Of a DNA stretch of 64,000 bases, positions 40,497-56,440 are shown one piece after another; the stretch's first letter is position 1, and each line of letters begins with the position of its first letter. The position numbers and the translations under genes were made by a program. Location: NCBI RefSeq assembly GCF_949628265.1, contig NC_088786.1:32137681-32201680 (forward strand), read 5' to 3'. The notes under the pieces are model-generated. The model had not been told where the DNA came from. It was given only the letters and a program-made list of their open reading frames with translations, and ran no database searches. The stretch comes from Cloeon dipterum. Lineage: Eukaryota > Arthropoda > Insecta > Ephemeroptera > Baetidae.

Positions 40497-43400
40497 TCAG
40501 TCCCCCCAGTCGTCATCGGTGGTGAGTCTAGCGGGGCAGCTAGTGGCCCTGCCGAAGAAGGGTGCCACCTTGAGGCATCCTGGGTCGAGCGAGCGGCACC
40601 TCTCGGGTCTCAGCCTTGTGACGGGGAATACCTGGTCGGGCGTGTGGCAGATGAAGTACGTCCGCGGCACGTCCAGATCGTCGGACAGACTGGACTTGCC
40701 CCCCGACGAGCTGCAGCCAGAGGGGCTCGGCGACCCCTTGACCTCGTCCGCGATCAGCACGCTGAGCAAATCGACCTGCTGCAAGGTGACGCCGTCGTCG
40801 GCCGGCTCGTCGTCGTCGTCGTCCAGCACCTCCTCGATGCGCACCTCGCAGCTGCTGTCGTCGAACGAGGACTCCCTGCTCGGCTCCGTGCACTCGCTGA
40901 TCCTGCGGAGGACTCGCCCCTGGGGCCGCCCCCCGTTCACCACCTCCGGCTGTTGTTTCAACTGCAGCTGCAGCTCGCGCTTCTCCTGCGTCATCGTGGT
41001 CAACGCGTGGTCCTGCTCCCTGATGGTGGCCACCAGGTCCGAGATGATCAGCTCCTGCTTCCTGTCGACCAGGTACTCAATTTGTTACTATGTTCTGCCT
41101 GGATTATTTATGTTAAATCTTACTTAGCATTGCAACAAAATTATGATATAAAACAACAGGTCTCGGAGTAAAAAGCAATGGAAAAGGCACTTGATAAAAC
41201 TTTGCTCTGGTAAGCAAAGTCGAAATGGTGCAACACTAGTGAAATCATCAGGACTCGCCAATTTTGCAACCCACGAAAATACTCCTCTGATTTTTTGCGC
41301 ACTAATTTTGGGGGTTTCCAAATTCAGTCACAAAAAATATTATGAAAAATTATGTATTTTATATTAATATTTTAGCCATTCTTCTTAAATAGAAATTATC
41401 TATTTGTTATGGAAAAAACCCGCAAATTTTTTTTTCACACCCCCAGTAAAATACAAACTTTACTCCAGCAACGGAGGGAGGAAAGTGCAGGGTTTGTGGA
41501 GGGATCTGGATTTGAAAAAGAGTAAAAAGCAGCGTAGGGGAAATGACAGATATTTTGAATTCATTTTAACCATTTTATTATTAGTTACAAAAAACATAGC
41601 GGCAGAAAAAGAGTTAACAAGTGTAGATAGATAGAGTGTGAAGCGCTCGCGTCTTCTCCAATGTCGCGCATATTCACACGAGCTTAAGGGGTATGGACAG
41701 AAATAAGCACTTGCGCGCCTTGAGCGTCTGGCGTGCGACTAAAAATAATTTAAAATCCTAGCGATGAATGAGATGAGCACAGTGCAGATCACTGAAGTGG
41801 TTGGTGGGCGGATGCAAAAAATATATAAATATATATTCGGCCAAACTCGTCGCGAATTTATATTTTATTCAACGTTATATTATTATTTATTACTTAGCAC
41901 AGCACATCTAAACATGTATTTATAAGAATACATTCAACGGAAAGACACGGGGGTGGGCGGCAGATGTTCGAAAAATGATCAGTGAGTTGTATGAGACATT
42001 ATAATATATTAATACGAACTAAAATTTAAAAGCACTAAATATATTATTTCGTGACTAGCAGCGTCTGTAAAAATATCACAGCACGAACGACACTGGCAAA
42101 ATGCGCGCGGAGGCTAAATTGTCTTTTGTTGGCTTTCATTGCAGTCTGTGTCACTGCTGCTCTCAAGAGAGAGTTTGAGCTTGGGATTTGGCGGTGGCAA
42201 CCCTGGCGAGCAGGTAGGCGGCCGCCACGAGCAAAAGGGCGGCCAGGGCGAGCGGCGGCGAGTCGGCGCACGCCCAAACCAGCAGGGGCATGAGCAGCGC
42301 CATTGACGGCTGCCGGGACGATTTCACCGCATCCTGCGGCGCCACGCTGCTGCCGGACAAAATTAACAAATTAACACCTGAGTGACCTGATCTGGCTCTC
42401 TCTCTCTCTCTCTCATTCCCAAAAACGGGGAAAGAAACACCATTCAAAAACGTGTGAAACTGTTCTGGAGTCGGCAAAAGGGCAAAACAAGGAAAGCAAA
42501 AAGCGGCAAAAGCTGGAAAAAATGGGAAAAATGGCCAGGGTATCAGGTGGTCTCCAGGCTTGAATCGTGGCATTCGATCCAAACCCGAAAATCAACCGGA
42601 GGACAGCCTGTAACCAGGTCTGCACTCACCTTAGTTTGTTGAGAATCTCTTTGTGCGCGGCAGGGTCCACCAGCTCGACGTCGCCCTGGAACAGCAAATA
42701 TGCGTTGAAAAAATAAAGTCAATATGATATATTATGAACATGGGGTTAATCCAATCGAGAAAATAAGGGAAAAACACACCAAGCCAGTGTTAGCTGCTTT
42801 CCAGTGACATGTACACAGTGCTTACATTTTAAGATCTAGTTTGCGATTTAGGAATCAGCCAGCCAAGCCACTGCAAAAAAAGTCAAAAACACGACGTCAA
42901 ACAACTTAAATTAGACTGCCGCTTTGAATTTTGGTTCTGAAAATGAATGTCTATCTACTGATTGTTTTTTACAGTTCGTCCTGGTCCCGTCAAAATTGCG
43001 CAATTTTCAACAACCAAACGCTAATTTCCTTGTTGCAAGAAAAGGGCAACAATCAATTCGACAATGAAAATTTGGGTGTTTGTTGAACGTTGCGCAATTT
43101 TGCCGGGACCAGGACGAGTTCATAATTAACTATATAGATAAAGAAAGAAGAATAAAGCAAAAGACGAGAGAAGCTGATTTCTGGACATGATTCGAGAAAA
43201 ACTTTTGTTCCAACCGATTGTGTTTGCCTCCGCGGAGATTGCCAAGATTTTTCTATACAAATTCAGATCGCTCCTGAGAATTGAACACAATATCACCTTA
43301 TCACTATTTTTAGTCAATGTGATTCTGGACAAACAAAAAGAGACAATTATCACGTCTTCCAAACTTTTGGTCATGCATTGAAGAATTTTGCAATTTGCTA

Positions 43401-46400
43401 ATTGTCTCCAAATGCGAATTATGAAATAAGACTGTCCAAATCGAGGAGACTCACGTTGACTTTGTTTTTGCACAGAGCTGCGATTTCCGCAATGTGTCTT
43501 GCTTGCAGGGCTGTAATTTCTTCTTCATGCACTTCTTGCAACTCGTCTCTTTGTCTCGCTGCAATTGAAATATAATAAAATAAGATCAGATCTATATTTC
43601 ATCAGTTTAAAATTCACTCTCACCAAGCTGTTTCTGGTGTTGTTTGTAGAGTTCGTTGAACTTGTCGTCAAAGTCCCTTGTCATCTGCTCCTTGACCAGC
43701 TCCAGAGTGGTTTTGGAGGAAACTAGTTGCATCTCAGCCTGGCTGGCCTTTTTCTCCAGCTCTTCCATCTGGACAGCGTGCCTAATTCCAAAAATCATCT
43801 TAGTTTTCATGACCAAATGTGGTAAAACATCTTACGCCTCATTCAGCGCCTCTATCCTATCCTGGTACTGCAAATCCAGCTTGTCCAGCTTCCTCCTCAA
43901 CTCCAGGCGGCTGCTGTCCGCCTCCTGGATGGCGTTGGACATGTCCCTGCGGTGTTGTTCTTCCCGCCGAGTCATTTGGTCCTTGAGCTGAGAAATCTGG
44001 CGCTGACTGGCTTCCAGTTTCTCTTGGGCGCGTGCTTGCTCGGCGGCTAGTTCGCGCTCGAATTCCCCTTGCTTTTTTAATATCGCCTCATCCACTTTCG
44101 AACGCATCTCCTGATCTAATTCTCTCTTCACACGCTCTTCCACCTTTTAACAAAATCATGGTGAATTAAATATGATTCAAACGCATGCGTGGCTAAATTC
44201 AAAAATTATTGTTGATCAGTAAATATTTGGCCGAAAACATTTTAATTTTTGCCAACGGAAATTGAAAAGAATTTAGTGCAGGCATTTTGGTTTTACGTTA
44301 AAAACAAATAATAAAATTAAAACTGAATGTTTACTATTTGAATGACAGTTTGGAGTTAAAAATATAATAATCTGCGCGAATTTTTAGATTCTCGGCCCCT
44401 GATTTTACAAGCAAATAGAAAATTCCTTATGTGTATTTGTTTTCAACGTCAGTCTTGATTGGTCAAGACATCATTCCATAAATTCCCACACAAACGATTA
44501 AATTCAATTGGACATTCTTATTTTAGCTCATGAATTAGGACTGCAAACTAATGAATGATAACGACCTCGTGTGCTTCTGCCTTCATTGGCACCTATCAAC
44601 AATCTTGATTTATTATTTTTTAATCGGTTGCAGCTGTGCCGTTAAACAGATGTGTCGCGCGGGTTGCATACTAATGACAACTCGCAGGCGCTCGAAATTC
44701 GATTAACGCTATTACATGCACTCACCTGCTGCGCGACCTCCTTCTTCTGGATTTGCATCTGTTGTTCGTGCAGCTCCTCGCGTTCCTCTTTCTTTCTCTG
44801 ATTTAAGCTCTGCAATAAAAAATTCAATAAGTTCAGAGCCTTGGCATTTTTTCCGCTTTAGTTCATTCACCTGCACCGCCGAGAGGACGTTCTTTTCCCT
44901 CTCCAGCTGGCCATTCAACCTGCTGATTTCGCTATTCAGCATCCCTATGTTGGCCTGAAACGCACCGATTCACGTTCGTTAACACCTCGAAAATTGCGCA
45001 TTATTTGCTATTTTAATTACTTCGAGTTTGTCATGCTCTCGCTGCGCTTCGCGAAGCAAGCGTTGCTGGTCGTGACTCAGGCTGCGGAGCTGCGTCATTT
45101 CTGCTTCTAGTTTCTGCAGTTTCTCCACCTGTGTCAACAGCAAAAATAGATCAAAACTGCTGGACCGCACAGCAGCGCAAGCAAATGAGCTTGCTTTGTT
45201 CCGCGTAAACAACGGGATATTTTTGACGACTGCCTTTTTCGCCAACAGCCGGCGGTTTTGAACTTACGTCTGCTGTGTGCATGGCGATGCGTTGGTCAAG
45301 CTTGATCTGCACGTCCTTGACCCTGCGCTCCACCTCCTTGGTCTTTTCCTCCAGCTTGCGTTTGCAACTACCCTCAACCTCACGCAGTTTCCACTCGAAG
45401 TCGTCCAGCATTTGCTGCTCCCTGTCAGAGTTGACGGTGCGTAGCTGCTCATACTCTTTCTCGTACTTTGCTGTGACGGCCTTTTTCTGCGCCACGGCCT
45501 CGTCCAGTTCTTCTTTCAGCTGTTTGGTTTCTTCGGCATGTTTCTTCTCGGCGCTTTCCTTCTCTTCCAACAATCGGTCCCTTTCGTTGGTCAGAGCTGC
45601 CAACTGCTCCTCCAGTTTCTGGATTTTCTCTTTGAGCTCCTTGGTGTCCTCTTCCTCCTCCTCAGACTCTTCATCCTCGTCATCTTCATCGTCGGAATCA
45701 TCCTCACCTGAACCAAAAACCATCCTCGATGAGTTGCCCAAGGAGTCATAAAATAATACACTCACTGCAGCTGCTGGTCCTCTTTTCTAGTACCTCCTTC
45801 AGCTCGTCGTTTTGGTGCCTGAAGTTTTCCTTCTCGTCCTCAAACCTCCTCAGAGCCGTCTTCGCTAACTCAGTCTCTTTATAAGCTGCCTCCAACTCGG
45901 CTTGCACTCCTGTTAAAAGTTATATATATTTTTTTCACCATTTGAGTTTCAAGATATTTTTCTGGGCATTGCGTACTATTTTAAGCTGGCCCAACCGTAT
46001 TTTCTAAGAAAAAAGAATAGCCCACATATTAAGAATTCCTCATTGTTGCCAATATAACTCTTTCTTTCCTCGTGCTCGCGCGTGTTTCCTCAACGACAAA
46101 AGAACGAATTTCATGGTTCACGCCGTAAATTTCGCTTCATCGCCAGCGACAAGCGGCAAATGCACGATTTCGCAAATTGGACTCGACTAAATCACAAGTT
46201 GATTTACAATTAAGTTAACTCGAGGCTGAAAATAGAGTTGATACACACGTCCGCATTGAACCCGTTTGCCAAAGCATTCAAGTCGCGGCGCTGAGACCAG
46301 ATGGCTGATCGGCGTGCTTTAACCTTAATCGCGGACACGCTGGTTATCTTGAGCGAGTTGGCAGCCAGCGCAGTGCATCATGAGTCGCGGTGGAAATCCC

Positions 46401-49400
46401 GCTCGCGCACGCAAAGAGAGGAAAGAGCACGCGCACGTGAGAGACGCGCAACCAAAATAAAACAGGCGTAATTACACTCGATCATTTCGCCTCTGGCGAA
46501 CGCAAATAAATGCGTCTTACATGACGTCTGGAAACTTCCGCCCTTTCGAATTAAACCAAAATACTCACTGTCCATGCTGGCGGACTTGGTGCTGACCTGC
46601 CTGTTGAGGTCACCGAGCGTGTTCTTGAGCTGGAAAATCTCGGCATCTTTGGCAGCAATCTGAGTCGACAGGTCGTCAACTTTGGCCTCCAAGCGCCTCC
46701 TGCAAGCACGCCACGGTTCAAAACGCCGACCGAAATAGAAAGCGAATGCACTCGCTGCGCTCTCGGAGCGGCTGCATTTGATCACCAGCCCCGCGAGAGA
46801 TAAAAATTAAGTTCTCTGAATCCGAATACGCAACCCCGGCAGCATCAGCAGCAGCAGCAGCTCTCGACTCAATTAAACTCGCTTAAACTTCTAAATCTGT
46901 CATGCTCTTAAAAGCAAACATTACAGCTGCTCCACTAAACATTTCTCTGTGCATACGTCTAAAAATATTAACGTGTTTAATTTATTTGCGAGTGATTATT
47001 TATCATTGAAACATATTCGCCGCTCCCGTGCGAGCGCTCTCAAGGTTGTTTCAACAAAAGTCTGTTTATTTATTTTTTCGTCTCGATCATAGGTGACTCG
47101 GCCGTGGCGGCGAAAATAGTCTGGAGCCTTGGGCTGAAAGCGACCCTCCCGCAACCCCTTTCAGTTTTTTCCGATGAGCAGAAGAGCACGCGGATGTACT
47201 TCTTTTCTCCGCGGCGGGCGCGAGGCAAAACTTAAAATTAGCCTTTTGGCTATTTCTGCGCGCGCGTCGCTCGCTTTACTCCTTTGTTGGGTGGCAAAAC
47301 TCGCGAAAAAACCCTTTGCGACCGCTGCTCTAAATTGGCCACGATTAATTAAGTGGGACACGACGCACACACTTAACCGTTTTTTCTTTCTTTCTCGTGT
47401 CAAGTGACCCACTGGTCGAGTTTATCACGTCGCTTAACCCCCTAGAGCATTTTAGCGGCCCAGCCAACACTCTTGATTGGCTATAAATGCGTCTAGCACA
47501 TATAAGACAATTAGGCTAATTTTATTAGTTGCCGAAATATCAGATTGTGTGAAATAATGCTTTCGCAAACAACGACGTAAAATACAGCTTGTTTTTCAAA
47601 ATGAAGAAATTGCGTTGGCCCAATCTGAATCTGCAATAGGCCGTTAGCTTTAATTACGTGCAATAATTGCAGCGAGCCTGACTGCGAATTTAGTGCCGGT
47701 GGGCAACAGGCGCATTTTTCGAGTGACTGACCACTTGCCAAAATCGCACGTACACGTTTCCCGGAATGCGACTCGTCACGAGGGTGGAATTTAGGGAATT
47801 TACCTCGAGCACTTAGCGCACCTATCTCTGTGGCCGCTGACAATTGGGACTAATTTAATGAAAAAGCAGTTCATCTTCCAGGTGAATCTTATTATTTTCG
47901 TCGTCGTCCTGCATTGTTATTCACGGCCGGCCAAAAGTCGTTTATCAAGTGGTGCGTGATTAAGGACCAAGGGAAAAGCAAACAAAAGTGCGTTTGTACA
48001 AAGCAGCCCCGTGCCAAAATAGACTGGCCGGCTGGCGGAAAAGAGTAATTAGCTGTACACGATTAATTGCGGCTATATACGTGTTAGGAAAGTCTCTAAA
48101 TTCCAAAATAAAAGCTGAAGCGAGGAAAAGTCGGGTTGTCCTTATGTGTGCTTGGTGGCGCGGGGTAGTGTACCTGGCGGCCATGTGCAGGACGAAGAGC
48201 CCCTGACGGGAGGTCATGGTTAGGGAGGTTGTGTGTTAGCATAGCACTGCACAGCACGCGGCGGCCATCTCTGCCTGTGGCCCTCAGAGGTGCGCTCTTT
48301 CGCTCATTACGTGACAGACTGCAGGCCGTCTACCCAGCTGAAGTTGAGCTTCATCTCCCGCGGTACTGCAGCCTCTCTTCTCACCTCATCGCCAGAACAA
48401 CATCAACAAGCGACTGCCGGGCGCGCACCCTATACACCCATCCTTAGCTCTCAGACTGGCGCACATTCGTCGGACAGAAATAAAAACACAAAAAGTCACT
48501 AGAAGAGCAGCCGAGCGTGTTTTGTTCACCACGGCGGCCTTCTAGCTTCTCTCGCATTTTCGTACAGCTGCTCGTGCCAGCCATTTTTCGTCCGCCGCCG
48601 CTTTGAAAAATGGTCAGAGCGAACATGTTTGCTTTGTTAGTTTTGGCAACGACAGAGACTCAATGCGTTGTTTTCAATCAGCGGGCGAAAAATCGAGAGA
48701 GCAATGTTTGCAGAAGAAGCCTTCTTCAAAGCTTCCCCATTTAAACTTTACGATTTTGGACGTTTTAATTCGTGAGTTAAATTTTGTTAAAAAAAGATTA
48801 AATTGATTTTCATGCAAAATGGCAAATACACGAAAATTTTTGCTTAAATTTTTAAAAAAGACGTTAAAATTCATGTGTTTATGAAGATTCACAAAAATCC
48901 GCATTTTTTTCGGAAAACCCACTATGCATCGCACGAAAACCTTTTGACGGGTGTTCCTCAATTTTTTCGAAACATAAATATTTAATGTTGGATGACACAA
49001 ATGAGAATTTAAAAAAACAATGAATTCTATTTCTACTGATTTTAATAAAAAATATTGGGATATTAAAAATATATAAAAATTGAAATGAATTTTTCATACA
49101 CTCTCTCTCTGTTTGGTGCAAAATATGATCTTTTCAAGGAAAAAATTCGGAAAAATCCAAAATCGGCGAGGTTTTTAAGCTACACGCATAAAATGCGTAT
49201 TATAAATTTGACGAACTCTTTTAACAATTACAGAATATTTAAATTTTGATTATATTTTAATTGTAGCATAAGCTCTTTGCGATCTTACAATTAGAAAAAC
49301 GTCTAAATCTTTTAAATTAAAAATATTTTGACCAAAATAAACATTCAATAAATCAATTAATGCGACTTGGAATTAAAATCACGCGCAGCTAGTGGTTGTT

Positions 49401-51563
49401 GTTTTGTCGATCGGCTGCGAGAAGACAAGACGCGATAGTACGAGTTTGTGCGCGTCTTCCTCGATTCTTGCCAGCTGATGTTTTGATTCTCTCTTTTGGC
49501 TCTTCGCGCGTTGTTTAATTTGTTTTTCTCTCTCTCTATTTCCCTCTGAGTGTCTGATTCGGTCCCCAATCGACACGCAGTTTCGCTTTCTTGGGACGGC
49601 CCCACCCCATCGCGACCAGTAGGATTTTCTCTCGCGTTTGCTTGGTTACTTTGTCCTCTCTTTCTCTCAGTGTAGACAGCAGCTGCTGCGACACGTACAA
49701 GATCACAGGAAATTTAAATTTAGATCTTTCGATACGCGGGATTACACGTTTACTTAATCAATATTCTAGTCGATTCTAGATTAATTTAGAAATATATTGA
49801 TTAATTGTGCCGACTTAGCCATACTTTTTTGAAAAATATTAAATTGAAATATCTCTCGCTCATTGTGTTTCCCGAATTCTTAAAATAAATATTTCCCTTT
49901 TAGCTCAAACTTCCTGCTAGCATTAAAATTAAACAAGGGACTTTATTCCCTCGTCGCGAATTCTCGAAGCTACACGTGTATCAGCTAATTTGCAAAGCGC
50001 AGAGGAGACAATCGGCCTCCTTCCCGATCCGCCTTTTTGCTCTGAGTGATGGACAGTGGCATGGTCCAGTTAAAAATCGCACCAAGGACGTCTGCACGCT
50101 TGACGGTTTTTCATTAACCCGCTGACACAATTCGCCGCGACCTCTATTACATAAGCTGGCACCTTGCGCGCATTACGCACCAACTTTTATTCGCAAACTT
50201 TTAGTACTTTGTTTTCGCAAACCGATCTTGAATTATCTGGATGCCTGCGATTTAATTGTAAGGTTTTTGGGTTAATTGGTACTACACAACTGAGGGTTGC
50301 TTAATTTCATTTATATAATCGAATTTTCAGTTCGTAAATTTTATTTCAAAATACTTTCTTAAGAATGGCTACATTTTTTCTATAATTTTTGGTAAAAAAA
50401 TAACCTAAATGATATAAACCGGAGAGGAAAAAAGGTTCAGCATGAAATGTGTGTATTTTCTTTGTTAACAGAAGATTTTAAATTGTCTGCCAAATTTTAA
50501 TAAACGTTTAAAAATAAGGAAGGGAAGACAGAAGAATATTGTCACTGTAGTTTAAACAGGAAAATTTTGCAAAATCAAATTTTGCTATAAAATGATAAAA
50601 TTACTGTTATTCATTTATCCTTGAGAGACAGTTATTTCCATTCACCCCTTCTTTCCTTTTCTTTTGGAAGATGTAGTTTCCAAATGGTTTGATTTGCCAG
50701 AGATTAAAAATTCACAGTATGAAACCAACCGATCTATTTTTGCTACTGTGCAATATGATAACAAATTAAAGGTCATTTATTTCAATTTAACAGTCATAGA
50801 ATCCTGTGTGATATTTGCAAGCGCTGACAATTCATTCGCGGCTTGTGAAATTAATCTCTGCGCTAAGAAAACACCATCAATCCGGCGCGTTATTTTCGAC
50901 CTGCTCGTCTCTCTCTTTCCATTCCTATTTCGCTTGGCATATTGTCACAGCGGTACGTCTGTGTGGTCTCGTGTGTGTGCGTTGGGGTTCACTTCATCCA
51001 CTCGCAGCAGCTCGGCGGAGGCAAGGATGCGGCACGCCGAGCCACCGCCAATTTAAATGCACGGCCGCGCGCATTCTAATTAATTAATTAGGTCAGCCGA
51101 AGATTCGGGGGTCATTATTACGAAACAAAGGCCCGAACTTGCGTGTTCAAAGTTGGCCAATGCTCGGTCGAAATGCGTAGAAATAACACGCGTGACGTGA
51201 AAAGGTCGACGGATTTCGTGAAAGCGGACTAGATGAGAAGCAACAATCTCAATAAGCAATAAGAAACAATAATTACTCTCTTCGCAAATAAATTAAGTAA
51301 ACCTAGATTTAAAAATAATACAATTTAAGTTAAAATTAAAAAATTATCAAGGCTTCCAGACAGAATAATTAAATACCGAAATTCTATAAATCTTTCGGTA
51401 AAAAGGTAGATTCGCGTTACCTGACGGAGGTGACAGGGTCTGGCGAGAAGTCGTCGTTGTTGCTGACCGTCATTGTGTCTGTCGTGTTGACTACTGGTGC
51501 ATGTTGGCCGGCGTCGGCCTCTTTATTGGCGCTCTTGGCTTGTTTTCTGAAGAAGCCGAACAT
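40497..51563 (-). CDS. long coiled-coil protein with alternative C-termini
   Basis: Twelve phase-consistent exons: 51,563-51,421, 46,699-46,569, 45,909-45,766, 45,707-45,268, 45,128-45,021, 44,954-44,871, 44,809-44,726, 44,143-43,836, 43,781-43,624, 43,558-43,455, 42,685-42,630, then one of two last exons. The proximal one (42,349-42,163) gives 648 residues ending in a hydrophobic tail. The distal one (41,061-40,497) gives 774 residues. The protein starts MFGFFRKQAKSANK. An acidic Asp/Glu stretch covers about residues 140-161, and nearly all of residues 50-585 is heptad-rich coiled coil. The acidic distal tail contains a DDDDDE run and ends LTTDDDWGD. A structural or trafficking adaptor role is inferred. 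It may be the insect quick-to-court or a CCDC136/FAM184-like protein, but I cannot confirm that. A separate acceptor for a phase-0 splice (at about 41,075) is also possible for the distal exon. Confidence 0.8.
41864..41869 (-). terminator. proximal poly(A) signal candidate of the coiled-coil gene
   Basis: TTTATT on the plus strand reads AATAAA on the minus strand, about 295 bases past the stop of the tail-anchor exon. It would support independent use of that last exon. Confidence 0.45.
42163..42349 (-). CDS. alternative last exon encoding a C-terminal membrane anchor
   Basis: This exon joins the 42,630 donor in phase 2 and encodes about 62 residues. These include a hydrophobic stretch MALLMPLLVWACA, a short Asp-containing break, and a strong 18-residue transmembrane-like segment (LALAALLLVAAAYLLARV, about residues 620-637) only 11 residues from the stop. 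That is the geometry of a tail-anchored protein inserted post-translationally into ER, Golgi or mitochondrial outer membrane. Its acceptor is a CAGCAG tandem, so either AG may be used, adding or dropping one Ser. The downstream minus-strand DNA carries AATAAA at 41,864-41,869, consistent with its own 3' end. Confidence 0.75.
42396..42414 (+). repeat. (CT)n microsatellite
   Basis: A CT dinucleotide tract of about 19 bases, close upstream (on the minus strand) of the tail-anchor exon, between it and the exon at 42,630-42,685. On the minus strand it is purine-rich, so it is not that exon's polypyrimidine tract. Confidence 0.85.
42977..43116. mobile_element. 140-bp MITE with terminal inverted repeats and AGTT target duplication
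   Basis: The ends are inverted repeats of 27 bases with one mismatch (CGTCCTGGTCCCG then CAAAATTGCGCAA on both arms, read inward), and further inward the arms still match partly. The same four bases, AGTT, flank both ends (42,973-42,976 and 43,117-43,120), as expected of a target-site duplication. There is no open frame inside, so it is a non-autonomous DNA transposon. Arm identity suggests modest age. It sits in the intron between the exons 43,455 and 42,685 of the coiled-coil gene. The superfamily is not assigned: a four-base duplication with these termini does not match a family I know with certainty. Confidence 0.85.
46700..51420 (-). other. large first intron of the coiled-coil gene
   Basis: This 4.7-kb interval between coding exons 1 and 2 (both splice sites canonical, phase 2 restored) has GC-rich patches at about 47,090-47,420, 47,700-47,800, 48,220-48,620 and 49,380-49,690. 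Between them it is AT-rich. No exon of another gene was convincing. GC-rich patches in a first intron could be enhancers or alternative promoters. Confidence 0.5.
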
Positions 51564-52490
51564 GCTGCGTGCATCCTCCTAAGCAGCCGGCCTCACGCGC
51601 ACTACTCAGCTCCCCAGTCCGCCCGACACGACTCCCCGCCTGACCGCGGCTCTGACGACACCCCCGGACGGCTCTTTCTCCTCCGTCGCGCACGATATAG
51701 GCATCAGGAAATAAGCTCGAGTCCAGCCGCACGCACTTCCCCACCCTCTCAAAGTCCAGACGCAAATTTATGATTCCAAATTCATCGTTTTCAGTGTCAA
51801 GTGCGCGAGCGGCGCAAAGAGAGCGAATTTATTTACCGTCGCCGCACCGCGCGCTGCGACGTATTTTTAGCTCTTTTTGCGCGTTCGCGGCCTTGTCTTG
51901 GTGACTGCAAACGCTTTTTGTTGCGCACCGCCGTCCAACAGGTTGCCTACTAGGGTCGACGCCAGGCGCACAAGTGGAATGGCCTGCTTTACTTTATCTT
52001 CGTGTGCACTCAAAACCAGAGCCGTCTGTCATTGCGAAAACCTCGGCTATTCTAGTTAATTGCACTACTAATTTTACGCTGAACGAGGGGTAAAAAGAAT
52101 GTCTCAATTAATTCAATGAGGTTTTTTCGCTCTCTCAACTTTCTTTTCAAGTTTGAAATCTGGCAGAAGAAACTTGCAATTTTCTGTTTCTTTCGCACTT
52201 ATTCTCGATGCCGTAAAATATTTAAAACTGTACATTCAAGCCCAAAAGTATGACCAACCTGGAAAATATTTTAAATTGGTAAAAATTATGATTTTAAATG
52301 TTTTTCAGCAAAATTTAGATTATTTAGAGTGGTTGATATGTCATTACGAGTTAAATTTGCGCTAGACTGCATAAATAAATAATAATTTAAAAATAACCAC
52401 TTGCTTGCTCTCATTTAAAAGCTCGTAAAACCAATATTTGGATTTTAATTTAAGAATTCCAGACCACTAGATTTGTCCTTTTCCAAAAGA
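51564..52490. promoter_or_regulatory. 5' flank of the coiled-coil gene
   Basis: GC-rich DNA immediately upstream of the start codon (51,564-51,960) probably holds the leader and promoter of the minus-strand coiled-coil gene. From 52,080 onward it turns AT-rich and runs into the 3' end of CCDC186, which lies in tandem on the same strand. No other gene was seen. Confidence 0.45.
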
Positions 52491-52496
52491 TTTATT
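52491..52496 (-). terminator. poly(A) signal candidate of CCDC186
   Basis: TTTATT on the plus strand (AATAAA on the minus strand) about 220 bases past the CCDC186 stop codon. Confidence 0.45.
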
Positions 52497-52714
52497 GTGA
52501 TGCCAACATAAATCAAATATATGTATATTAATTTATAATCCCTTAAAACACAATGCTCTGCACAATATTTACACGACAAGTACATTTTGTATAGACACCA
52601 ATAAAATTGTATAATATATGGTTGCAACAGCCATTAATACTCTTGGGAAATAATTAAAATTAGTCGAGGTACACATCACTTGGAATGGGCCAGCCAGGGT
52701 TGGTCGAACAGCAA

Positions 52715-56440
<3,726 letters not shown>

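Noticed and set aside
40519-41127. Long plus-strand frames opposite the acidic last exon
   Set aside because: They are antisense shadows of the minus-strand coding exon, which fits the gene's splice phase and codon bias.
50664-51056. 130-codon plus-strand frame in the first intron of the coiled-coil gene
   Set aside because: Starts in AT-rich intronic sequence and runs into a GC-rich patch with changing composition; no family signal or splice sites.
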